Origin: Streptosporangium becharense | Lineage (GTDB): Bacteria; Actinomycetota; Actinomycetes; Streptosporangiales; Streptosporangiaceae | Reading direction: 5' to 3' | Assembly (NCBI RefSeq): GCF_014204985.1 | Contig: NZ_JACHMP010000001.1 | Coordinates: forward strand, 2,976,001 to 3,040,000 | DNA length: 64,000 nucleotides | Shown here: piece by piece, positions 28,488 to 36,811 of the stretch | How positions within the stretch are numbered: the stretch's first letter is position 1 | Layout of the letters: the number at the start of each line of letters is the position of its first letter | Made by a program: the position numbers and the translations under genes | Notes under the pieces: generated by a model | The model's input: only the letters and a program-made list of their open reading frames with translations | Told to the model about the DNA's origin: nothing | The model's database searches: none

Positions 28488-30482
28488 TCAGGATCGACTT
28501 TGGGTTGACTGTCTTGCCTGGCCGTCCCGCCGGCCGCTCGCCGCGTCACCGTCACGACGGCCGGCCACCGTGCCCCCGCGTCGCCGGCCGCTCGCCGCGT
28601 CGCCGTCACGACGGCCCATCGCCGGCTCCCCGCCGCGACGGCGCAGGAACCGCAGCGCGCGGCGGAGGATCCCGGCGCCGGGCGGACGCCGCCCCGGTCC
28701 GGGACGCCGCGCGGACCGCGGTTCGGCGCCCGCGGGCCGCGACTCCCCCCGAGCGGATCGCGGTTCGGCACGCGCGGACCGTGGTTCGGCGCCCGCGGGC
28801 CGCGGTTTCCCCCGGGCGGATCGTGCTTCGACGCCCGGGGGCCGTGGTTCGGCACGCGCGGGCCGCCGCTTCTCGCGGGCGGCCTCCAGCTTCTCTCGGG
28901 CGGCCTCCAGTTTCTCGCGGGTGGCGTGCAGCGACCGCTCACGGGAGGTGAGCGCCGCCTCCAGCCGGTCGATCCGCGCCTGCGCCTCAGCGAGCCGGTC
29001 GGCCAGCCCGTTCCGCACGGCCAGCAGGTCCCGGTAGACCGGTGGCGCCTCGCCGGCGGGCGGCTCACCACCGCCGGTGGCCTCCCGGATGCGGGCGTCC
29101 AGGCTGAGCGCGAGCTCCGGCTCGCCCGGCTGGACGGTGTGCCCGCCCAGGGCCGCCAGCGCCTCCACCAGGCGGTCGGGGTCGGTGTGCCACGGCCAGG
29201 GATGGTGGTGCCCGGTGCCCAGCAGCCGAGCCGCGAAGCGCCGCAACGCCCGCAGCAGCACGGCCCGGGACGGCACCGGGCCGTCGAGCGCCCAGCCGCC
29301 GTCGACGAGGTCGAGCCGCTCACCGTCCCAGACGACGTTGTCCGCGGTGGCGAAGGCCAGCCGCCCCGGCAGCCGGCCGCCGATGGCGTGCGCGTCCAGC
29401 CAGGCGGCCAGCGCGGTGACGGCCGCCCCGACCGCGGCCGTGTCGTCGCGGACGCAGCCGTCCAGCATGACCTCCTCCAGCACCCGGCCGCGCGGCACCG
29501 GCCCGGCCGCTCCTCCGGGCACCCGGCGCAGCGGCCCCGGAGGCGGCGGAGGCGCCGGCTGCACGACCCGCCGGACCCAGCCGCCGTCGCCCTCGCGCAC
29601 CAGCTCGTGCACCGCGGACGGCAACGGGGCACAGACGCCGTCGTCGACGATCCCTGCCGGCGGCTGCCATGCCGCCGGGTTCCCCCGGCGTGCCACCGTC
29701 ACCCACAGCGGCGCCAGGTGCCCGGCGAGCCCGTGCCGGAACGCCCTCCTGGCCAGGTCGGTCGGATCGGCGAGCACCGCGCGGCCGTCGAACCCCCGCG
29801 CGCACGACGGCACGGCGACGGCGTCCGGGACCGGATCGGCCGATTCCAGCTCGTCGACCGCGAGCAGCACCCGGGGGGCCTCCGCGGTCGGGAACCCGGC
29901 ATAGCAGCATTCGGGGGCCAGCCCCGCGGCGGTCAGCTCTGCGAGCAGCGCCCGGTGACCGGGCGGGTGGGTGGCGTCGAACCCGGGCGGGAACCAGTCG
30001 GCGTCGGTCCGGGCACGGTCGGCGGGCTCCGCCTCGACGAAACGGTGGATCCCCAGGTCGTTCGGGGTGGCCATGGCGAGGATCCCGCCCGGTGCGACGA
30101 GCCCGGCCACCTCGGCGAGGCTCTCCCGCCAGGTGCGCGGCTCCGACTCCGCCGAGTGCAGGCGGCCGAACCCGTCGAGCGCGAGCACCGCGTCGAACGG
30201 CTCCGTACCGGCCAGTCCGTCCAGCCGGCCGCAGTGGACGGCCAGGCCGGGGTGGCGGGCGGCCAGGAGCTCGGCGTCGGGCAGGGAACGCAGCAGCACG
30301 CAGACCTCACCGGGACGGGCGAGGAGCCAGGCGACGAGTTCGGCGGGGTGCGGCCCGAGCAGCAGGGTCCTGCCGTCCTCGGGGAGGACCCGGCACAGGA
30401 GCTCCCTGACGGCCCCGCATCCGGGCCGTTCGGGGCCGTCCGACCACAGGAGCATCTCGCCACCGACGAGTCTGACGTTCAT
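28488..30482 (-). CDS. Methyltransferase-like protein with coiled-coil and Arg/Pro repeat tail
   Basis: 664 aa. Residues ~1-160 have a class I SAM methyltransferase outline (RTLLLGPHPAELVAWLLA, FDAVLALDGFGRLHS, VAPGGILAMATPND), but the Gly-rich SAM loop reads LLGPHPAE rather than GxGxG, so activity is doubtful. The middle (~290-480) includes NVVWDGERLDLVDGGW, seen in sugar-locus proteins. A predicted coiled coil (~500-560: LAEAQARIDRLEAALTSRERSL, KLEAAREKLEAAREK) is followed by ~110 residues of Arg/Ala/Pro and GRRDGDAASG repeats. ATG 30482 overlaps the upstream stop (ATGA). The frame is open further upstream but there it only shadows the preceding gene. Confidence 0.68.
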   Translation of the reverse strand: MNVRLVGGEMLLWSDGPERPGCGAVRELLCRVLPEDGRTLLLGPHPAELVAWLLARPGEVCVLLRSLPDAELLAARHPGLAVHCGRLDGLAGTEPFDAVLALDGFGRLHSAESEPRTWRESLAEVAGLVAPGGILAMATPNDLGIHRFVEAEPADRARTDADWFPPGFDATHPPGHRALLAELTAAGLAPECCYAGFPTAEAPRVLLAVDELESADPVPDAVAVPSCARGFDGRAVLADPTDLARRAFRHGLAGHLAPLWVTVARRGNPAAWQPPAGIVDDGVCAPLPSAVHELVREGDGGWVRRVVQPAPPPPPGPLRRVPGGAAGPVPRGRVLEEVMLDGCVRDDTAAVGAAVTALAAWLDAHAIGGRLPGRLAFATADNVVWDGERLDLVDGGWALDGPVPSRAVLLRALRRFAARLLGTGHHHPWPWHTDPDRLVEALAALGGHTVQPGEPELALSLDARIREATGGGEPPAGEAPPVYRDLLAVRNGLADRLAEAQARIDRLEAALTSRERSLHATREKLEAAREKLEAAREKRRPARAEPRPPGVEARSARGKPRPAGAEPRSARAEPRSARGESRPAGAEPRSARRPGPGRRPPGAGILRRALRFLRRRGGEPAMGRRDGDAASGRRRGGTVAGRRDGDAASGRRDGQARQSTQSRS

Positions 30483-31456
30483 CCGCACCGCGTTCCCTTC
30501 GCCGTCCCCCGCACCGCCCCCTTCGCCCGGCCCTCCACCGGACCCTCCACCGGGCTCCTCCCCGGCCCCTCCACCGGACCCTTCGCCCGGCCCTTCGCCG
30601 GGTTCCTCCCCGGCCTCTCCGCCGGCTCTTCCTCCGACCAGCCGAACAGGTGGCGCAGTTCGGCGGGGCCTCTGAGGTGATCGAATCCGAGTTCGAGGCG
30701 TGCGGCCTCGGCCGCCGCCGCCCGGTCCACCTCGACGCCGTGCAGCTCGGGCCACAGGCGCATCCGGCGCGCCGTGCCGCCGTACTCGGGCCGCTCGTTC
30801 TCCAGTTGCATGGGATCGCCGTACACGGCGACGTCGCAGCCCACCGAGGCGCCGTAGAACAGCGCGCTGCCCAGGCGGTTGGAGGCCACCCGGCGGTGCC
30901 TGCGCAGCTCGGCGAGCTGCCGGCGCAGGAAGTCGCGTCCGCGCAGGTCCCAGCGCGAGCCCCGGTCGCCGTGGCAGATGACGCGGAAACCGGCCCGTTC
31001 GTACCATCCGCGGACGACCGGATCCCGGTACTCCAGCCAGTAGAGGCAGACGGTGACCGGTCCAGGCTCCACGTTCCTGATCTCGTCGACCAGGGCGGCG
31101 TGGTCGCCGTGGACCGCGGCCTTCTCCCAGCCGTGGAAGGGGTACCAGATCGTGCCCGCGCGCTCCGGCTCCGGGACGCGACCCGGGCGGGGCTCCATGG
31201 CCAGCAGGTAGGCCCAGGGGGACCCGATCACGCAGTGGCCGCGCCGGCCCATCGACCAGCCCCGCCGCCGCAGCACGTCGGACCACACGAAACGGGGGTA
31301 ACCCGGCACGCACCAGTGGTCGTCCGGTGGAAAACCATGCAGGTAGTTCCAGCCGTGCTGGACGAACCCCCGGATGCGCGGCACCTCGCGCTCGTCGATG
31401 CCGCAGTAGCGGGCGAAGACGCGCGAATGCCCGTACCAGTGGTTGGATCGGTCCAT
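30479..31456 (-). CDS. Polysaccharide-locus hypothetical protein, first gene of reverse operon
   Basis: 325 aa. A conserved-looking core (~1-265: NHWYGHSRVFARYCGIDE, RIRGFVQHGWNYLHGFP, WYPFHGWEKAAVHGDHAALVDEI, FRVICHGDRGSRWDLRG, GASVGCDVAVYGDP) resembles proteins found beside surface-sugar synthesis genes, possibly a GT-B-type enzyme; function unknown. The last ~50 residues are PVEGP/AKGR repeats (DNA ~30500-30620). ATG 31456 is chosen for the strong GGAGGGAGGG upstream; an extended frame to 31543 lacks support. Divergent from the ACP gene over 188 bp. Confidence 0.65.
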   Translation of the reverse strand: MDRSNHWYGHSRVFARYCGIDEREVPRIRGFVQHGWNYLHGFPPDDHWCVPGYPRFVWSDVLRRRGWSMGRRGHCVIGSPWAYLLAMEPRPGRVPEPERAGTIWYPFHGWEKAAVHGDHAALVDEIRNVEPGPVTVCLYWLEYRDPVVRGWYERAGFRVICHGDRGSRWDLRGRDFLRRQLAELRRHRRVASNRLGSALFYGASVGCDVAVYGDPMQLENERPEYGGTARRMRLWPELHGVEVDRAAAAEAARLELGFDHLRGPAELRHLFGWSEEEPAERPGRNPAKGRAKGPVEGPGRSPVEGPVEGRAKGAVRGTAKGTRCG

Positions 31457-31644
31457 CGTGCCCTCCCTCCATGTCTGAGCGGCCAGCCGGAAGTTGACCC
31501 TGACAGCCCGCGGGGAGGCTCGCGGCGGCCTATACCATTTCATTACTCTGAGTGATTATTCGATCACGAGGCACAAGATTGCCCGGTCCGACGAAGGAGT
31601 TCCACTACACTGCGTCCCGAAGCAGACGCATACAGTGAGGGAAC
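31457..31644. promoter_or_regulatory. Divergent promoter region between two polysaccharide operons
   Basis: 188 bp separating the reverse four-gene operon from the ACP-LuxC cassette. The segment 31530-31590 is strikingly AT-rich for this genome. TACACT (31606-31611) is a possible -10 for the forward operon; TATAGG on the reverse strand (within 31530-31536) is a possible -10 for the reverse operon. GAGGGA (31634-31639) is the ACP ribosome site. No convincing -35 for either. Confidence 0.4.
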
Positions 31645-31890
31645 ATGGAACACCTCGAACACCTCCGGGCCGTCTTCCGTAGCACCCTCCGGCTCGCCCC
31701 CGGCACCGACGTCGACGGGCTGGAGTACCGCGCGATCCCCCAGTGGGACTCGCTGGCGCACATGGCGCTCGTGGCCGCCCTGGAGGACGAGTTCGACATC
31801 ATGCTCGAAACGGATGACGTGCTCGGTATGAACTCGTTCGGCAGGGCGGTCGAGATCCTGGAGAAGCAGGGTGTCACGGTCCGGTCCTGA
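31645..31890 (+). CDS. Acyl carrier protein
   Basis: 81 aa. Typical four-helix ACP; the phosphopantetheine site is S36 in [20 protein letters not shown], followed by the acidic helix II and EILEKQGV. Carries an acyl group as thioester for the genes that follow. It is a discrete, locus-specific ACP rather than the housekeeping AcpP, judging by context and the WDSL rather than DSLD motif. Its last 20 nt overlap the start of the ketoreductase gene. Confidence 0.9.
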   Translation: MEHLEHLRAVFRSTLRLAPGTDVDGLEYRAIPQWDSLAHMALVAALEDEFDIMLETDDVLGMNSFGRAVEILEKQGVTVRS

Positions 31891-32623
31891 TCGCCGGATC
31901 GCGCTCGTCACCGGTTCATCCCGGGGCATCGGCCGGGCCGTCGCGCGGCGGCTGGCGGCGGACGGGCACCTGGTCGTCGTGCACGCCCGCACCCGGGAGA
32001 CGGCGACCGAGGCCGCGGCGAAGCTCGCCGCGGAGACGGGTGCCGAGACCGACGCGGTCCACGGCGACGTGGCCGACCCGGAGGCGGTCTCCGCGATGGC
32101 GCGCGAGGTCTTCCAGCGCCACCGACGGCTCGACGCCCTGGTGGTCAACGCCGGGGTGCACGACGCGGGCATGCTCGGCGCCGTACGCGCCGACGTGGTC
32201 GACCTGCTGTTCCGGGTCAACGCCCAGGGTGCGACGCACACGCTCCAGTCGATGCTCCGGCTGCTGCGCCGGGGGACGGCCCCCTCGGTGGTGCTCGTCT
32301 CCTCCGTGATGGGGGTCAGCGGCGGCCGGGGCCAGACGGTCTACTCGGCGACCAAGGCGGCCGTGCTGGGCCTGGCCCGCGCCGCAGCCAAGGAACTCGG
32401 CCCGGCCGGCGTCCGGGTCAACGCCGTCGCCCCCGGCTACATCCGCACCGACATGCTCTCGACCCTCGACGACGAGACGCGGGCCGCGACGGTGGCGGCC
32501 ACGCCGCTGGGCCGGCTCGGCGAGGCCGACGAGGTGGCGGCCGTGACGGCGTTCCTGCTCTCCCCCGGCGCCTCCTTCGTCACCGGCCAGGTCATCGGCG
32601 TGGACGGGGGGCTCGTGCCGTGA
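31871..32623 (+). CDS. SDR family 3-oxoacyl-ACP reductase (FabG-like)
   Basis: 250 aa classical SDR. NADP loop TGSSRGIG (14-21), NAG (93-95), catalytic S145, Y158 and K162 (YSATK), then PGYIRTDM and the C-terminal [11 protein letters not shown]. Reduces a 3-oxoacyl thioester, probably on the adjacent ACP, to a 3-hydroxyacyl group. GTG 31871 lies inside the ACP gene and is fixed by the glycine-rich loop 13 codons downstream. Its stop codon is part of the first unit of a 28-29-bp repeat. Confidence 0.88.
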   Translation: MSRSGPDRRIALVTGSSRGIGRAVARRLAADGHLVVVHARTRETATEAAAKLAAETGAETDAVHGDVADPEAVSAMAREVFQRHRRLDALVVNAGVHDAGMLGAVRADVVDLLFRVNAQGATHTLQSMLRLLRRGTAPSVVLVSSVMGVSGGRGQTVYSATKAAVLGLARAAAKELGPAGVRVNAVAPGYIRTDMLSTLDDETRAATVAATPLGRLGEADEVAAVTAFLLSPGASFVTGQVIGVDGGLVP

Positions 32624-32705
32624 CATCCCGGCACCCCGGCCCGACGGCATGACATCCCGGCCCCCGGCCCGGCGGCATGACATCCCGGCCCCCGGCCCGG
32701 CGGGC
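32621..32705 (+). repeat. 28/29-bp tandem repeat between ketoreductase and ligase genes
   Basis: Three near-identical units each begin TGACATCCCGG (32621, 32650, 32678). A shorter 11-bp duplication (CGAAGTCCGAC) follows at ~32720-32741, just before GGAGGAG of the ligase gene. The spacer is therefore built almost wholly of repeats. Confidence 0.8.
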
Positions 32706-32762
32706 GGACAGCGTCCGGCCGAAGTCCGACCGAAGTCCGACTGAAGGAGGAGTGAGGTCCCG

Positions 32763-34115
32763 ATGGACCTGGTGCACCCGCACGCCCGGCTGATCGACGC
32801 CCGTTCCGGGCGGGAACTGGCGGGCCGGGCACTCGCCGCCCGGGTCGAGGCCGCGGCCGAGGAGCTGTCGGCGCTGCCCGGGGGGCTGCTGCTGGCCCCG
32901 ATGCCGACCGAGGTCCGCGCGGTCGTCCGCTACCTCGGGGCCCTGGAGTCGGGGCGGCCGATCGCCCTGCTCGACCCGGCGATCTCCCGCGAGGCGCTGC
33001 TGGAACTCGTCCGGCGGTTCGTCCCCGCGGTCGTCGCCGACCCGCCGGGCGACAGCGATCCGCCCGCCGGCTACCACCGGGCCGGAGACCCTCCCCGGTG
33101 GGTGTGCTCCGACGCGGCGCCTCACCACCCCGGCCTGGGCGTGCTCCTCACCACCTCCGGCTCGACCGGCAACCCCAAGCTGGTCCGGCTCGCCCGCGCG
33201 GCCGTGCTCGCCAACGCCCGCTCGGTGGCCGAGTCGCTGGGTCTCACTCCCGGTGACGTCGCCCCCACCAGCCTGCCGATGCACTACACCTACGGGCTGA
33301 GCACCCTCAACAGCCACCTCGGCTGCGGCGCCGGGGTCCTGGTCACCCCGGCGAGTGTGCTCGACCCGGCCTTCTGGGCCGCGGCGGACGCCCACCGGGC
33401 GACGCTGCTGTCCGCCGTGCCGTACCAGTTCGAGATGCTGCACCGCACGGGCTTCGACCCGGCCGCGTACCCCACGCTGCGAGCGATCACCCAGGCCGGC
33501 GCGCGCCTGCGCACCGAACTGGTCACCGACTTCGCCGGGCGGATGCGGGCCGCCGGCGGGCACCTGATCAAGATGTACGGGATGACCGAGGCACCGCGCA
33601 TCTCGGTGCTGCCGCCCGAGCGTCTGGCCGAGAAGCCCTCCTCGGTCGGGCGGGCGATCCCGGGCGGCGCGCTGTCCGTCGCGGGCGACGGCGAGGTGGT
33701 CTACGAGGGGCCCAACGTGATGATGGGCTACGCCCTGTCGGCCGCCGATCTGACCAGGGGCGACGACCTGGGCGGGCGGATCCGCACCGGCGACCTCGGC
33801 CACCTCGACGAGGAGGGCTTCCTCTACCTGGACGGCAGGCTCAAACGCATCGCGAAGGTCTTCGGGGTCCGGGTCAACCTCGACGACGTCGAGCGGCTGC
33901 TGCGCGGTCGGGGCCCGGTCGCGGCCGTCACCGGCGACGACCGGGTGGTGGTGTGGGCCGAGGGGGTCGACACCGCGGCCTGCGGTGAGCTCGCCCGCGA
34001 CCTGGCCGGCCGGCTCAACCTGCACTGGAGCGGGTTCGACGTGCGGGGGATCGACCGGCTTCCGCTGCTGGGCACCGGCAAGGTCGACTACCGCCTGCTG
34101 GAGGCCCGGGTATGA
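32763..34115 (+). CDS. AMP-dependent acyl ligase (ANL superfamily)
   Basis: 450 aa adenylate-forming enzyme. P-loop TTSGSTGNPK (~130-139), YGMTEAPR (A5-like), an RTGDLG-type A7 segment, LDGRLKRIAK (A8) and C-terminal GTGKVDY with the catalytic lysine. Predicted to activate a carboxylic acid and load it on CoA or the adjacent ACP. Shorter at the N-terminus than typical acyl-CoA synthetases (~500 aa). ATG 32763 with GGAGGAG 9 nt upstream. Stop overlaps the first of two mini-ORFs (ATGA). Confidence 0.9.
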   Translation: MDLVHPHARLIDARSGRELAGRALAARVEAAAEELSALPGGLLLAPMPTEVRAVVRYLGALESGRPIALLDPAISREALLELVRRFVPAVVADPPGDSDPPAGYHRAGDPPRWVCSDAAPHHPGLGVLLTTSGSTGNPKLVRLARAAVLANARSVAESLGLTPGDVAPTSLPMHYTYGLSTLNSHLGCGAGVLVTPASVLDPAFWAAADAHRATLLSAVPYQFEMLHRTGFDPAAYPTLRAITQAGARLRTELVTDFAGRMRAAGGHLIKMYGMTEAPRISVLPPERLAEKPSSVGRAIPGGALSVAGDGEVVYEGPNVMMGYALSAADLTRGDDLGGRIRTGDLGHLDEEGFLYLDGRLKRIAKVFGVRVNLDDVERLLRGRGPVAAVTGDDRVVVWAEGVDTAACGELARDLAGRLNLHWSGFDVRGIDRLPLLGTGKVDYRLLEARV

Positions 34116-34197
34116 ACGCGTCCACGACCGGTGTCCCGGAGGCACGGATATGAGCGTGTCCGCCTTCGGCACGCAGCAGCGGGAGGCTCGGCCATGA
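34112..34197 (+). other. Two overlapping mini-ORFs repeating the LuxE-like start
   Basis: Between ligase and LuxE-like genes, two tiny ORFs are linked by ATGA overlaps: 34112-34153 (MNASTTGVPEARI) and 34150-34197 (MSVSAFGTQQREARP), the second ending in the ATGA that starts the LuxE-like gene (MSVFTLGAREREARL). The peptides and DNA are visibly related to the real N-terminus, so the start region has been tandemly copied about every 40-45 bp. Each copy keeps a purine-rich GGAGG or GGGAGG. Confidence 0.75.
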
Positions 34198-35240
34198 GCG
34201 TGTTCACCCTGGGTGCGCGGGAGCGGGAGGCGCGGCTGCTCCCCGAGCTGACCGCGCTGACCGAGCGGCACCGGCGCCGTTGCCCGCCCTATCGCCGGAT
34301 CCTCGACGCCATCGGCTCGGCCCCGCCGTACGACTCGCTCGCCGACCTGCCCTGGCTGCCGGTGCGCCTGTTCAAGACGCACGAGCTGAAGAGCATCCCC
34401 GACGAGGAGGTTTTCCGTGTCCTGGCCTCCAGTGGCACGACCGGGCAGCGGCCCAGTCTCGTGCACCTCGACCGGGAGGCCGCGGCCACGCAGGCCCGGA
34501 TGCTCGCCGCAACGCTGCGGACCGTCCTCGGCGGGCGGCGGCTGCCCATGCTGATCGTGGACAGCCGCTCGGTGGTGCGCGACCCGCGGCTCAGCGCGCG
34601 CGGCGCGGGTGTGCTGGGGATGATGAACTTCGGCCGGGACCACACCTTCGTCCTCGACGAGGACGGGGTCCCCGATCCCGGCGCGGTCTCCGCGTTCCTC
34701 GCCCGCCACGGGCACGGGCCGTACCTGGTCTTCGGCTTCACCTTCATGGTCTGGCTCTACCTGTACGAGGTCGCCCGCGAGCACCGGCTGGACCTGTCCC
34801 GGGGTGTCCTGGTGCACTCGGGCGGCTGGAAACGCCTGGCCGACCGGGCGGTCGGCCCCGCCGAGTTCCGCCGCCGCCTGGCCGAGGACACCGGTCTGCG
34901 GCGGGTCCACGACTTCTACGGGATGGTCGAGCAGATCGGCACCGTCTTCCTGGAGGGGCCGGACGGCGGGGGGCTGTACTGCCCCGACTTCGCCGACGTG
35001 GTGATCCGCGACCCGGAGACCTGGCTGGAGGCCCCCGTCGGCACACCCGGCGTGATCGAGGTGATCAGCACCCTGCCCTCGTCCTACCCGGGGCACGTGC
35101 TGCTGACCGAGGATCTCGGTGTGGTCCACGGCGTGGACGACGGTGTCTGGCCGGGCAAGCGTTTCTCCGTGCTCGGCCGTCTCCCCCGTGCCGAGGCGCG
35201 CGGTTGCAGCGACACCTTCACCCGGCGGGACGCCGCGTGA
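34194..35240 (+). CDS. LuxE-like acyl-protein synthetase
   Basis: 348 aa, LuxE/PaaK-related. LuxE activates a fatty acid as acyl-AMP and moves it to its own cysteine, then to LuxC. Seen: LPVRLFKTHELKSI, the ASSGTTGQ phosphate loop (~81-88), DFYGMVEQIGTVFLE and a C-terminal C338 in RGCSDTF, at the position of the acyl-accepting Cys near the end of Vibrio LuxE. ATG 34194 follows GGGAGG (34181-34186). Stop overlaps the LuxC-like start (GTGA). Confidence 0.88.
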   Translation: MSVFTLGAREREARLLPELTALTERHRRRCPPYRRILDAIGSAPPYDSLADLPWLPVRLFKTHELKSIPDEEVFRVLASSGTTGQRPSLVHLDREAAATQARMLAATLRTVLGGRRLPMLIVDSRSVVRDPRLSARGAGVLGMMNFGRDHTFVLDEDGVPDPGAVSAFLARHGHGPYLVFGFTFMVWLYLYEVAREHRLDLSRGVLVHSGGWKRLADRAVGPAEFRRRLAEDTGLRRVHDFYGMVEQIGTVFLEGPDGGGLYCPDFADVVIRDPETWLEAPVGTPGVIEVISTLPSSYPGHVLLTEDLGVVHGVDDGVWPGKRFSVLGRLPRAEARGCSDTFTRRDAA

Positions 35241-36631
35241 TCCCCGAGGCGACCTCCGGCGCGGACTCCGAGGCGGCCCCCGGCACGGACTCCGGCACGA
35301 CCGTCGGGGCACCCCCCGGCGCGGACTTCGAGGCGGCCTCCGGCACGACCGTCGGCATGGCCCCCGGCACGGCCTTCCAGGCGGCTCCCGGCACGGTCCC
35401 CGGCGGGGGTTGCGAGCTCGTGCCGCGCTTCCCCGCAGGAGCACCGCTCACCGCCGACGCCCTGCTGGAGGAGTTGGCGCGGGAGCCGCACGACGGGCCG
35501 CTGACCGTGGGGGACGAGCGGATCACCGCGTTCCTGGCGGCGGTCGGCCGCCGCCTGCTCTCCCCCGCCGTGACGCGGGCCCACCCCGAGTTGGGGCCGC
35601 TCGGTTTCTTCCTGCGACGCGCCGAGATCACCCGGGCCGTCGACCAGCTCCGCGGCGAGCACCTGCGGGTGCCGTGCGGGCTGGTCCTGCACATCCCCCC
35701 GGCCAACGTCGACACCGTCTTCGCCTACTCGTGGGCGTTGTCCGCCCTGGCCGGCAACCGCAACGTGGTGCGGCTGTCACGGCGGGCCGGGGGTGCGGCG
35801 TCGGCCGTGCTGGCCGCACTGGAGGCCGGGCTGGCCGGCGCTCACCCGGCCGTCGCGCAGACCCAGCGGATCGTCTCCTGCGAACGGTCCGACGTGGTGA
35901 CCGCGCGACTGTCGGCGGCCTGCGACCTGCGGATCATCTGGGGCGGCGACCGGGCGGTGAACGACATCCGGCGCCACCCGCTGGCCCCGCACGCCCGTGA
36001 CCTCGCCTTCCCCGACCGGTCCTCGCTCGCGGTGATCAGCACCGCGGCGTGGCTGGCGGCGCCGGAGCGGGTGCGGCAGGCGGCGGCGGAGGCGTTCGCC
36101 GACGACGTCTACTGGTTCGACCAGGCCGCCTGCTCCTCACCCCGGACGGTCTTCTGGGTCGGCGGGGCGGAGGAGACCACGCGGGCCCGCGACGACCTCG
36201 CCGCCCGCCTCGCGGCGACCGCCGCCCGCAGGTGGCCGGTCGACACCGCGATGGCGGTGCAGAGACGGGTCGGCGCGTACGGGGCGGCGGCGGACGGCAC
36301 CGCCCGGGAGGTGTCCTTCCACGGCAACGCGCTGACCCTGCTCGACCTGACCGACCCGGCGGATCCGCCGCGCCACTGGCTCGGCACGGGCACGCTCGGC
36401 CACGCCCGGCTCGGTTCGCTGCCGGAACTGGCCGGGATCGTCCGCCGCCGGGACCAGACGCTGAGCGCCTTCGGCTTCGAGCGCGCGGAGCTGGAGGCGC
36501 TGGCCCGGATCCTCGCCGGGCGGGGTGTCGACCGCATCGTCCCGTTCGGGCAGGCACTCGCCTTCCATGCCGTCTGGGATGGGATCGACCTGCTCAGGGA
36601 GTGCACGCGGCTGGTGACGATCTCGGTCTGA
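35237..36631 (+). CDS. LuxC-like acyl-CoA/acyl-protein reductase
   Basis: 464 aa, LuxC family (ALDH fold), reducing an acyl thioester to an aldehyde with NADPH. Core begins near residue 65: HIPPANVDTVFAYSW, GNRNVVRLS, IIWGGDRAVNDIR, and the probable catalytic C299 in QAACSSPRTVFW. The first ~60 residues are a Gly/Ala/Thr repeat (GTDSGTTVG, GADFEAASGTTVG; DNA ~35250-35400) not found in the family. GTG 35237 overlaps the LuxE-like stop. No luciferase (luxAB) gene is nearby, so the product aldehyde is not for light emission. Confidence 0.88.
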   Translation: MIPEATSGADSEAAPGTDSGTTVGAPPGADFEAASGTTVGMAPGTAFQAAPGTVPGGGCELVPRFPAGAPLTADALLEELAREPHDGPLTVGDERITAFLAAVGRRLLSPAVTRAHPELGPLGFFLRRAEITRAVDQLRGEHLRVPCGLVLHIPPANVDTVFAYSWALSALAGNRNVVRLSRRAGGAASAVLAALEAGLAGAHPAVAQTQRIVSCERSDVVTARLSAACDLRIIWGGDRAVNDIRRHPLAPHARDLAFPDRSSLAVISTAAWLAAPERVRQAAAEAFADDVYWFDQAACSSPRTVFWVGGAEETTRARDDLAARLAATAARRWPVDTAMAVQRRVGAYGAAADGTAREVSFHGNALTLLDLTDPADPPRHWLGTGTLGHARLGSLPELAGIVRRRDQTLSAFGFERAELEALARILAGRGVDRIVPFGQALAFHAVWDGIDLLRECTRLVTISV

Positions 36632-36642
36632 GCGGGCGGGGA

Positions 36643-36670
36643 ACGGGCCGGGACCGGCCGGAAGGCCCGT
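36643..36670 (+). terminator. Stem-loop after the acyl cassette
   Basis: ACGGGCC (36643-36649) pairs with GGCCCGT (36664-36670); the loop can pair further (CCGG...CCGG). Located 12 bp after the LuxC-like stop. Confidence 0.45.
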
Positions 36671-36811
36671 GCCCGTCCCTGAATTTTCGCTGACAGTAGT
36701 CTGAAGGGCCGCTGATAGATCCTCCGGTTACCAGGCTTCTGGGCGAAGTGTCCGGATAAGATGCCTTTCTTGTCCCCTCAGTAACACCCGCAACGTCCGG
36801 AGTTTTCCCTC

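Noticed and set aside
34280..35236. Long upstream extension of the LuxC-like frame
   Set aside because: Overlaps the LuxE-like gene out of frame; extension is Arg/Pro-rich, and the GTGA overlap at 35237 explains the start.
31645..36631. A bioluminescence (lux) operon
   Set aside because: LuxC- and LuxE-like genes are present but no luciferase subunits or flavin reductase; context is polysaccharide synthesis.
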